NCBI GenBank assembly: GCA_016870675.1
Contig: VGAU01000080.1
Coordinates: 1-7,597 of the forward strand
Origin: Actinomycetota bacterium
GTDB lineage: Bacteria > Actinomycetota > Humimicrobiia > Humimicrobiales > Humimicrobiaceae
Length of the DNA: 7,597 bases
Direction: 5' to 3'
A program made the translations under genes and the position numbers. How positions within the stretch are numbered: the stretch's first letter is position 1; each line of letters starts with the position of its first letter. The notes under the pieces were generated by a model. It was not told the origin of the DNA, searched no databases, and saw nothing but the letters and a program-made list of their open reading frames with translations. Shown piece by piece: positions 1 to 5,013 of this stretch.

Positions 1-103
1 GTTTTCAGGGACTTGAAAGGACGGACTGAGTCGAAGGCGAGGGAGTCCGCGGCTCTGCAGCGAGCGGAGCGAGACGAAAGACCAAGTCCCCCTTCGCCCA
101 CCA
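1..103 (+). repeat. Small tRNA-3'-end-associated element, unit A (left end outside window)
   Basis: This is the right part of a non-coding element whose left end lies before the window. Bases 1-8 (GTTTTCAG) look like the right arm of the AT-rich hairpin that is complete in the other two units. A GC-rich 79-nt module follows (9-87), bounded by inverted arms: GGGACTTG at 8-15 pairs with CAAGTCCC at 83-90. An inner stem pairs GCTC (52-55) with GAGC (62-65). Bases 81-103 read as the 3' part of a tRNA: T-loop-like ACCAAGT, T-stem strand CCCCC, acceptor strand TTCGCCC, discriminator A and CCA. No tRNA body precedes it. By analogy with the unit after tRNA-Ala, the parent tRNA, with acceptor 5' strand GGGCGAA or similar, should lie just left of the window. 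That is inference. It carries no reading frame of note. Confidence 0.72.
81..103 (+). repeat. Copy of a tRNA 3' end (T-loop to CCA) closing unit A
   Basis: CAAGT, CCCCC, TTCGCCC, A, CCA follow in exactly tRNA order and spacing: part of a 7-nt T-loop, a 5-nt T-stem strand, a 7-nt acceptor strand, the discriminator and CCA. What lies upstream is the GC-rich module, not a tRNA body, so this is not a tRNA gene by itself. It differs in sequence from the tRNA-Ala of this window, so it comes from another tRNA species that I cannot name from the 3' strand alone. Confidence 0.6.
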
Positions 104-207
104 GTAAATATAATAAATATGGGGTTCTACACCAACAAAGGGAATTTGTGAATTTAAATTGATGAAAACATGCCATATGTGTATGTTTTCAGAAGCTTGA
201 AAAGACG
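104..207 (+). repeat. Small tRNA-associated element, unit B (tandem, truncated)
   Basis: A second unit starts immediately after the CCA that closes unit A. Its first 19 bases match the 19 bases after the tRNA-Ala CCA at 16 positions, so this is probably the element's conserved left end. A perfect 9-bp AT-rich hairpin with an 11-nt loop follows at 163-191. Bases 185-207 align with the start of unit A (GTTTTCAG then ACTTGAAAGGACG) at 19 of 23 positions, and all four differences are A/G transitions. After 207 the GC-rich module and the tRNA 3' copy are missing and AT-rich sequence takes over. The unit has therefore lost its right half. Confidence 0.55.
163..191 (+). repeat. AT-rich hairpin of unit B
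   Basis: TGAAAACAT (163-171) pairs perfectly with ATGTTTTCA (183-191), leaving an 11-nt loop. No T-run follows, so it is not a typical terminator. Its arm length, loop length and position just before the GC-module boundary match the hairpin at 2285-2315. Confidence 0.7.
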
Positions 208-322
208 ATTTTATATAATTTCAAATTTTTTGTAATAGCTATATAATAACAACCAATAATTCTGACCTCTCGGTTCTATTAAGGTTTGGTTTGTGATAGT
301 TATAGTTATTTCAGGGGCCGAA

Positions 323-418
323 ATGAAAACAAACAAAGTATATTTCGTTTCAGTGTACACAGTCTTAATATCTCTTTTTGCAAATGCACTAATATTAGTT
401 AGTATTTTTAAAAATTAA
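323..418 (+). CDS. Putative small membrane peptide, 31 residues
   Basis: The frame encodes 31 residues: MKTNK, then a long hydrophobic stretch from about residue 7 to 29, ending FKN. It would cross the membrane once and has almost no soluble part. AGGGG at about 313-317 sits 5 nt before the ATG, a better ribosome site than that of the next gene. A TATAAT at 242-247 could be a -10 box, but its -35 partner is poor. The next gene starts 22 nt downstream, so the two could be co-transcribed. The N-terminus (MKxNKxY) resembles the start of that gene's product (MKKNKLY), and the DNA there is also similar. It may therefore be the leftover signal peptide of a duplicated, degraded gene instead of a functional peptide. 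I recognise no family. Confidence 0.45.
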   Translation: MKTNKVYFVSVYTVLISLFANALILVSIFKN

Positions 419-440
419 TCAATATTCAAGCGATGTATCA

Positions 441-1730
441 ATGAAGAAAAACAAGCTATATATAATAATTGCCATCTTAACAACAATATTCTTATTTACT
501 ATATCAGCTATATGTAATCAATGTGCAGCTCCTACCGAAGAGGAAAAGATAGGTGTTGAGGAAGAAGAAGCAGCACCAGAAGAAGCGACAGCCGAAGAAG
601 TAACTGAGGAGGAAGCAGCAGAAGCTGAAGAAGAAGAGGTAGAAGAAGCAGCTGAGGAGGAAGCTGGTGAAGAAGAAGTAGCTGAAGAGGAGAAGGAAGC
701 ACCTACTATCAGCCTGTCTATATACGAAGGTCCTACTTACTCTTCTGCCGATAATGTATGCTACTATCGCATAAAGGCAACGGTAACCGGTAGCCCCACA
801 CCTACAGTTGAATTCAGCAAAGATGATAGCCATGGTGCCTGGGGTTCTAAAAAAGCACAGGTTAATCTAAATGACCCAATCGGGACATATACACTTACTG
901 CTACAGCTACAAATTCTGAAGGATCTGATACTGATTCCATAGAATTAAGCTGGGGATGTAACCAGCCTCCTGAAATAGCTGGAATAACTATAATGGGAAC
1001 TAAATATATAAATAGAACATATGGGGTAGGAGTAAGTGCATCTGACCCAGATGGGGATAGTCTTACATATAATTGGTCTGTTAATGGAGGAACAATAGAT
1101 AATATACATGCTCAAAATATTAATTGGGCCACCCCTTCAATATATGGAAACTACACAATTTCAGTTACAGTATCAGATGGAAAAGGGGGAGAAGATAGCG
1201 AATCTGTAGATGTATATGTCCACTTTCTTTATGATCTATTAGAGAGGGCACAAAGTGCCAGTTGGCGTAATTCTTCTGCGGATTATCATCTATGGAATGT
1301 GGGATTAGGTGATAGTCGTGGATTTGCTTGCTATAGAACTAATATAACATTAGAGGATAATAATATATATCCAAAAGTTCTTGAAACGCACCCCGAGTGG
1401 AAGACTTATGGTTATATAGCAGGAGATTATCCCGATATAATAGAAATACCAGAAGGAGCAAGATTTACAGCAAGAGTAGGTTTTGTAAAAGATGCAACTG
1501 GAACAGATGGAGCTGATTTTAATGTTGATTTTATTGATACTTCACATGTAGATTATCCCATTACCGGTAGTGGTGGTTACCATGCTGTTTATGATGGAGC
1601 TTTGAATAGTTTAAATTTTGACCTTAGCTCACTTGCTGGTAAATCTGGACATATTCTGCTTTGGGTACATGCGCATAATACTTCAAATAAGGACTGGGCA
1701 GTATGGGTAGATCCGCTAATAACAAACTAG
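441..1730 (+). CDS. Exported or lipid-anchored protein with acidic linker, two Ig/PKD-like domains and a beta-rich C-terminal domain
   Basis: This is a 429-residue surface protein of unknown exact role. Residues 1-24 form a signal peptide or anchor (MKKNK then a hydrophobic core). C25 and C28 follow, but neither sits in a good lipobox (the sequence is SAIC-NQC), so lipidation is possible, not shown. Residues 33-87 are almost only E and A with some V, T and G, a flexible acidic spacer. Residues 88-172 look like an Ig-like beta-sandwich (GTYTLTATATNSEG). Residues 176-261 look like a PKD/cadherin-type domain (SDPDGDSLTYNW, then SVTVSDGKGG). Residues 262-429 form a distinct domain with GARFTARVGF and a DWAVWVDP ending, which recalls NPCBM or jelly-roll carbohydrate-binding modules. 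No catalytic motif is visible. A sugar- or surface-binding role is inference. The ATG has no clear Shine-Dalgarno sequence. Confidence 0.85.
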   Translation: MKKNKLYIIIAILTTIFLFTISAICNQCAAPTEEEKIGVEEEEAAPEEATAEEVTEEEAAEAEEEEVEEAAEEEAGEEEVAEEEKEAPTISLSIYEGPTYSSADNVCYYRIKATVTGSPTPTVEFSKDDSHGAWGSKKAQVNLNDPIGTYTLTATATNSEGSDTDSIELSWGCNQPPEIAGITIMGTKYINRTYGVGVSASDPDGDSLTYNWSVNGGTIDNIHAQNINWATPSIYGNYTISVTVSDGKGGEDSESVDVYVHFLYDLLERAQSASWRNSSADYHLWNVGLGDSRGFACYRTNITLEDNNIYPKVLETHPEWKTYGYIAGDYPDIIEIPEGARFTARVGFVKDATGTDGADFNVDFIDTSHVDYPITGSGGYHAVYDGALNSLNFDLSSLAGKSGHILLWVHAHNTSNKDWAVWVDPLITN

Positions 1731-2076
1731 AAAATATTTTAATGGTAGAAACTACTAATATATTATTAGGAAGCTCCAGTATAGTCCCTATTACCAGTGT
1801 ATTGAAGATAACTTCAAGGAATTTAAAAGATCATACGGGCAAAATTTTAAGGAAAAATATAGATACTAAGATCCTATATAGAAAAAAATCATATACCAGT
1901 TTTTATTTTTAGACTGTGAATACTTCATATAAGTTTTGCTCTCCATCCAGTGAAAAGAGTTTTCATATTTAGTGACAAATTAATACAATAGATGGAAGAG
2001 AATATTCTAAAGCGTATAATATTAATATTACTTTGATGGTGCTGCACGATTAGCCTAAGTAAGAGTTTTTCTTAAT
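1731..2076. other. AT-rich intergenic stretch with no supported gene
   Basis: Between the surface-protein gene and the tRNA promoter I find no convincing gene on either strand. Two short perfect hairpins are present: TTGAAG/CTTCAA with an ATAA loop at 1802-1817, and TGAAAA/TTTTCA with a GAG loop at 1951-1965. Neither is GC-rich and neither has a clean T-run after it, so neither qualifies as a standard intrinsic terminator. A frame at 1703-1912 overlaps the end of the upstream gene and has an unremarkable composition. The stretch may be decayed sequence. Confidence 0.5.
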
Positions 2077-2106
2077 TTGAAATTTCTACGATTGAAGTGT
2101 TATGAT
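2077..2106 (+). promoter_or_regulatory. Candidate sigma-70-type promoter for tRNA-Ala
   Basis: TTGAAA (2077-2082) and TATGAT (2101-2106) are separated by 18 nt. Transcription would start near 2113, about 55 nt before the tRNA. A second -10-like TATAAT at 2125-2130 has no good -35 at normal spacing. In such AT-rich DNA chance matches are common, so support is moderate. Confidence 0.4.
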
Positions 2107-2167
2107 AAGTAAATCTTTTAAAATTATAATGCAGGCTGTGTTCATTAAATAGAATCTAAATATTAGT

Positions 2168-2242
2168 GGGGATGTAGTTCAGTGGGAGAACGCTTGTCTG
2201 GCAGACAAGAGGGCGGCGGTTCAACTCCGCTCATCTCCACCA
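2168..2242 (+). tRNA. tRNA-Ala(GGC)
   Basis: A complete 75-nt cloverleaf with encoded CCA. The acceptor GGGGATG pairs with CATCTCC (one G-U), followed by discriminator A and CCA at 2240-2242. The D-arm is GTTC/GAAC. The anticodon stem CTTGT/ACAAG encloses loop CTGGCAG, so positions 34-36 are GGC, which reads the alanine codon GCC. The variable region is AGGGC. The T-arm is GGCGG-TTCAACT-CCGCT. The anticodon arm and following bases closely resemble Escherichia coli tRNA-Ala(GGC). The element that follows starts at the first base after CCA and leaves the gene intact. One caution: the acceptor carries G-U at the third pair, so the usual alanine identity pair G3-U70 is present. Confidence 0.95.
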
Positions 2243-2284
2243 GTAAATTTACTGAATATGGTAAAGGATGTTTAATTCAGATTG

Positions 2285-2315
2285 TGTAAAATATACCGGT
2301 GGTGCATATTTTACA
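2285..2315 (+). repeat. AT-rich hairpin of unit C
   Basis: TGTAAAATAT (2285-2294) pairs perfectly over 10 bp with ATATTTTACA (2306-2315), with an 11-nt loop. The GC-rich module begins at the next base, so no T-run follows and termination is unlikely. Arm sequences differ from those of unit B while the pairing and loop length are kept. Confidence 0.72.
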
Positions 2316-2394
2316 GGACTTGAAGGGACGGACTGAATCGAAGACGGAGGAGGCCGCAGTTCTACAGCGAACGGAGCGAGGCGAAAAACCAAGT
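2316..2394 (+). repeat. GC-rich 79-nt structured module of unit C
   Basis: The module starts GGACTTG and ends CAAGT. Extending two bases beyond the right end lets GGACTTG (2316-2322) pair with CAAGTTT (2390-2396), using two G-U pairs where unit A has G-C. Inside, GTTC (2359-2362) pairs with GAAC (2369-2372) around a 6-nt loop. The same stem in unit A is GCTC/GAGC, so one base pair changed on both sides. The module stands out in base composition from the AT-rich surroundings. Conservation of pairing suggests it acts as folded RNA or single-stranded DNA. Confidence 0.65.
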
Positions 2395-2410
2395 TTGCTC
2401 ATCTCCACTA
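2390..2410 (+). pseudogene. Mutated copy of the tRNA-Ala 3' end
   Basis: These 21 bases match 2222-2242 of tRNA-Ala at 17 positions. They cover CAAGT (T-loop; tRNA has CAACT), TTGCT (T-stem strand; tRNA has CCGCT), CATCTCC (acceptor, identical), A, and CTA in place of CCA. The central GCTCATCTCCAC is identical over 12 nt. Three of the four changes are C-to-T. The fourth makes the loop match the conserved CAAGT end of the element. A six-T run follows at 2411-2416. It cannot form a tRNA alone. Confidence 0.7.
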
Positions 2411-2553
2411 TTTTTTATATACTAATATTTTTAACTGGAGTATAAAATAGTTTTCAAATATGATTATTTAATAATAGCTTAAAAATAGGTAATTTGAGAT
2501 CCAAAGCTGATACAGTTTCAAGAGACTAAAAAATCTTTAAAAGGGGAATCTAT

Positions 2554-2622
2554 ATGAAGAGCTATAGAAAAGAATTATGGTTTCAGACGGAAAAGAGAAG
2601 AAAACAAATAGGCATCAACTGA
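2554..2622 (+). pseudogene. N-terminal remnant of a YjbQ/UPF0047-family protein (22 codons)
   Basis: An ATG with a good ribosome site (AAAAGGGG at 2539-2546, 7 nt spacing) opens a 22-codon frame ending in TGA. The product begins MKSYRKELWF and continues TEKRRKQIGIN. From memory, many clostridial and archaeal YjbQ-family proteins (UPF0047, linked to thiamine phosphate synthase activity) start MKSYRKELWF, followed by a variable short stretch, RR and an I-N-I-T type motif. Those proteins run to roughly 130-140 residues, and nothing of the conserved histidine-containing body is visible in any frame before ychF. This looks like the stump of a deleted gene. A functional 22-residue peptide is less likely but not excluded, since its ribosome site is intact. 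Confidence 0.55.
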
Positions 2623-2667
2623 AAGCAGGATTGTTGAATAGATTATTTTTATTAAAAAGGACTTAAA

Positions 2668-2673
2668 AAGGAG
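2668..2673 (+). promoter_or_regulatory. Ribosome binding site that fixes the ychF start
   Basis: AAGGAG at 2668-2673 lies 6 nt before the ATC at 2680. The in-frame ATC at 2677 and ATT at 2674 are 3 and 0 nt away, which is too close. No ATG, GTG or TTG occurs in frame between the upstream TAA (2653-2655) and this point. Confidence 0.75.
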
Positions 2674-2679
2674 ATTATC

Positions 2680-3777
2680 ATCAAGCTAGGAATAATAGGT
2701 CTTCCTAATGTAGGAAAGAGTACACTGTTTAATGCAATAACAGCGGCCAACGCTGAGGTTTCAAATTATCCATTCTGCACAGTGCAGCCGAATATTGCCA
2801 CAGTACCAGTTCCTGATAGAAGGCTGGAGGAATTAGCCAGAATAGTCAACCCTGAAAAAGTTATCCCCTCAACTATTGAATTTGTAGATATCGCAGGGCT
2901 GGTAAAAGGCGCCAGTAAAGGTGAAGGGCTTGGAAACAGATTCCTATCTCATATTCGTGAAGTGGATGCTATTATCCATGTTGTAAGGTGTTTTAAAGAT
3001 GAAAATGTGTCACATGTATATTCTGATATAGACCCTGTAAGAGATGTTGAAGTAGTGAATCTGGAATTAATTCTTGCAGACCTTGAAAGCCTTGAAAAAA
3101 GGATTGATAAGGCACACAGAATGGCAAAAAGTGGTGAGAAAAAATATGTAACTGAATATGAACTGCTGAGGAGAGTAAAAGAAGAACTGCTAAAGGGGAT
3201 TCCCCTTAGAAATATGGAATTCAGTGGTGAAGAAAGAATAATTATAGGCGAGCTTTTTTTACTTTCCGGCAAGCCAGTTATATATGCTGCAAATGTAGAT
3301 GAAACTGATCTGGGAAAGAATATTGAAGATTTAACAGATGTAAAAAAGCTATGGCAATATGCTTCTAAAGAAAAATCAGAAGTGATGATAGTAAGCGCTA
3401 AGATTGAGGAAGAAATAATGCAGCTGGACCCTCGCGAAAGGGAATTATTCATGAAAGAACTTGGTATTCCTCTATCAGGTATGGATAGGTTAATAAAAGC
3501 CTGTTACAGGTTGCTGGGGCTTGTAAGTTTTTTAACCATAAAACTTCCAGAAGTCCGGGCGTGGACTATCAAGAAAGGCACCAGAGCACCAGAGGCTGCA
3601 GGTAAGATTCATACAGATTTTCAAAAAGGTTTTATATGTGTTGAAGTTATAGATTACAATACTCTTGTAGATGTTGGTTCATATACAGCTGCAAAAGAAA
3701 AAGGTCTAGTCCGCCGCGAGGGAAAAGATTATATAATGAAAGACGGAGACGTTGCCTTATTTAAATTTAATGTATAG
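2680..3777 (+). CDS. ychF: Ribosome-associated ATPase YchF (OLA1 family), probable ATC start
   Basis: YchF is a cytoplasmic Obg-class P-loop NTPase that prefers ATP to GTP and binds the ribosome; it acts in translation and stress responses. Starting at 2680 gives 365 residues, the family's usual size. Motifs: G1 GLPNVGKS (7-14), G3 DIAGL (70-74), and NVDE (205-208) in the G4 position, the Asn-x-x-Glu form that explains ATP preference. A coiled-coil region covers about 130-175. The C-terminal TGS-like domain (about 281-365) has the signature VRAWTIKKGTRAPEAAGKIH. The first standard start, GTG at 2782, would delete the whole P-loop and cannot be right. Reading from ATC gives (M)KLGIIGLPNVGKS, matching how many Firmicute homologues begin. 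The start codon is therefore either a true rare AUC start or an ATG changed by mutation or sequencing error. Confidence 0.95.
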   Translation: MKLGIIGLPNVGKSTLFNAITAANAEVSNYPFCTVQPNIATVPVPDRRLEELARIVNPEKVIPSTIEFVDIAGLVKGASKGEGLGNRFLSHIREVDAIIHVVRCFKDENVSHVYSDIDPVRDVEVVNLELILADLESLEKRIDKAHRMAKSGEKKYVTEYELLRRVKEELLKGIPLRNMEFSGEERIIIGELFLLSGKPVIYAANVDETDLGKNIEDLTDVKKLWQYASKEKSEVMIVSAKIEEEIMQLDPRERELFMKELGIPLSGMDRLIKACYRLLGLVSFLTIKLPEVRAWTIKKGTRAPEAAGKIHTDFQKGFICVEVIDYNTLVDVGSYTAAKEKGLVRREGKDYIMKDGDVALFKFNV

Positions 3778-3823
3778 ACCTAATGCCTCATTTAAAAAGG
3801 TGCTTGAAATTAAATTCGATAAA

Positions 3824-3852
3824 TTGAGTTTTCCAGTATTCATTTGTATAAT
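3824..3852 (+). promoter_or_regulatory. Sigma-70-type promoter for the 3912 gene
   Basis: TTGAGT (3824-3829) and a perfect TATAAT (3847-3852) are spaced by 17 nt, the best promoter in the window. Transcription would begin near 3860, giving a leader of about 52 nt that contains the hairpin just before the ribosome site. Confidence 0.55.
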
Positions 3853-3867
3853 ATATTTTAGTCTTTG

Positions 3868-3900
3868 CTGGCAGTTATAAATCTTTGTTTCTATAACCAG
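3868..3900 (+). promoter_or_regulatory. Leader hairpin abutting the ribosome binding site
   Basis: GTTATA (3874-3879) pairs with TATAAC (3892-3897). Beyond a 3-nt bulge, CTG (3868-3870) pairs with CAG (3898-3900). The Shine-Dalgarno AAAGGA starts at the next base (3901). The hairpin could tune ribosome access, but it does not itself cover the site. It may be chance, as the stem is weak. Confidence 0.3.
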
Positions 3901-3911
3901 AAAGGATATTC

Positions 3912-4940
3912 TTGGAAAGAAGAGGTAGAAAAGAATCAATCATAACTTTAACAATAATGATTATAATCGCGGCAGTAATCGTAAGCTGGCTTTCTGGTTT
4001 GTGGAGTTGCGAGGCTGGTAGAAAGGATTTAACTGATGAAGAAAGGTTAACCATTTCTGACTATGTAAACTCGATTTCAGTCCTGGTTCAGCAATCCAAT
4101 AAAGTTTCTTACAAATTCTTTAATATTATGGCAAAGGTAAAAGAATTGTCTAGGGAAGGTCTGGATAGTGAGCTTTTAGAAATAATAGAAGAGAGTAAAG
4201 TAATTTTAGAAAATAGTAGAGAGCTAAATCCCCCGGAATTTTTTGAGGTTGCGCATGGATATTTAGAATTAGTGTTTGATGCCAGAAATAAGGCTTATGA
4301 AGATTTTAAACCAGCTTTATCTAACGCATTAGATCTGGATTTAGACATATCTACTACCCAGATGATAACAAAAACCTTTTTGGATATGTTTATGAGTGAT
4401 GAAATATATTTGTACTTTCAGGATAAGTTAAAAGAGTCAGGAGAAAATTTAGGAATAAAAAACTTGACTATAATTGATTCGGTGATTCTTAAGGACAGAA
4501 GCCTGACAAGCACTCAAAATGTTATGGAATTTATCTCAGAAATTAAGAGTGTGGCCGAGTTACAGCAGAGGAGAGGGGTAGCGGTTATTGGTGACAGCAT
4601 AGAATTTAATCCGCAAGTGCTTAACAAACAGGGTGACTATTTGATATTGGCTAATGGGCCTAAAATTAGTGTGGCTGTCAAAATACAAAATCAGGGCAAT
4701 GTGGTAGAAAATGATGTGAATGTGGTTATGAAGTATATGACCGAGGATAATATTTTTGAGGAAAAAGAATACACTATAGATTCCATCAATCCTTCTGATC
4801 TGAGGGTTGTAACCATATCAGAGTTTACTGCTTATCCCGGCAGAAAATGTGAGCTGGAAATAACCGCCGTTCCTGTGCCGGGTGAAGTGCGTACGGACAA
4901 TAATACAGTTAAATACAAATTCATGATGGAAGAGGATTAG
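3912..4940 (+). CDS. Membrane-anchored protein with helical middle and CARDB-like C-terminal domain, function unknown
   Basis: A 342-residue protein from a TTG start; AAAGGA lies 5 nt upstream. Basic residues at 2-7 are followed by a hydrophobic segment (about 10-31) and then C33. The protein is thus tethered outside the cell, either by that helix or, less surely, as a lipoprotein (LWSC is a poor lipobox). Residues 38-230 look mainly alpha-helical and charged. Residues 247-337 resemble a CARDB/Ig-like beta-sandwich: VAVKIQNQGNVVENDVNV, and near the end VRTDNNTVKYKF with the double Asn typical of such domains. No catalytic motif is seen. It lies between ychF and a membrane-bound M23 peptidase with its own promoter. 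A partnership with the peptidase in envelope work is only a suggestion from adjacency. Confidence 0.85.
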   Translation: MERRGRKESIITLTIMIIIAAVIVSWLSGLWSCEAGRKDLTDEERLTISDYVNSISVLVQQSNKVSYKFFNIMAKVKELSREGLDSELLEIIEESKVILENSRELNPPEFFEVAHGYLELVFDARNKAYEDFKPALSNALDLDLDISTTQMITKTFLDMFMSDEIYLYFQDKLKESGENLGIKNLTIIDSVILKDRSLTSTQNVMEFISEIKSVAELQQRRGVAVIGDSIEFNPQVLNKQGDYLILANGPKISVAVKIQNQGNVVENDVNVVMKYMTEDNIFEEKEYTIDSINPSDLRVVTISEFTAYPGRKCELEITAVPVPGEVRTDNNTVKYKFMMEED

Positions 4941-5013
4941 AAATACTTAAAGGTTAAGCCGTCATTTGCAATTCTATAACACTTAATATTTTTGTAATAA
5001 AAAACTTAAATAA

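Larger units (their letters stand above)
2243..2410 (+). repeat. Small tRNA-associated element, unit C (complete, 168 nt)
   Basis: This is the one unit seen from end to end. It starts right after the tRNA-Ala CCA with the palindrome GTAAATTTAC and a left end like that of unit B. A 10-bp hairpin (2285-2315) follows, then the 79-nt GC-rich module (2316-2394), then a copy of the tRNA-Ala 3' end (2390-2410). The tRNA end and its copy are exactly 168 nt apart. The module matches the one in unit A at 67 of 79 positions with no gaps, and 11 of the 12 differences are transitions. No protein is encoded, so any recombination or transposition would need enzymes from elsewhere. It reads as a non-autonomous element, or its scar, at a tRNA 3' end. 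Alternatives are a repeat-family RNA co-transcribed with the tRNA, or a degraded tandem tRNA duplication carrying an insertion. Confidence 0.72.

Noticed and set aside
1..207. CRISPR array or simple tandem repeat
   Set aside because: There are only two adjacent units of unequal content, no short regular repeats with unique spacers, and no cas genes in the window.
504..833. 109-codon minus-strand frame rich in F, L and S
   Set aside because: It is the reverse complement of the glutamate-rich coding run (GAA/GAG read as TTC/CTC), a standard shadow frame.
1703..1912. 69-codon plus-strand frame after the surface-protein gene
   Set aside because: It starts inside the previous gene in another frame, has no ribosome site and no recognisable domain, and its composition is that of translated AT-rich intergenic DNA.
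2266..2281. Possible decayed tRNA 5' half inside unit C (GGATGT...ATTCAG resembling the tRNA-Ala start)
   Set aside because: Only two 6-nt blocks match and they need a 2-nt shift. The other units show nothing comparable, so a pseudo-tRNA reading is not supported.
2316..2394. Transposon with target-site duplication around the GC-rich module
   Set aside because: The 7-bp inverted ends GGACTTG/CAAGTTT exist, but I found no flanking direct repeat outside them. The duplicated sequence is the tRNA 3' end, which fits site-specific integration better.
2285..2416. Rho-independent terminator after tRNA-Ala
   Set aside because: The perfect hairpin at 2285-2315 has no T-run after it, and the T-run at 2411-2416 has no compact GC-rich stem directly before it. 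The unit may still end transcription, but I cannot show it.
2949..3452. 167-codon minus-strand frame
   Set aside because: It lies opposite ychF, which is well supported by conserved motifs; the serine-rich product is a shadow.
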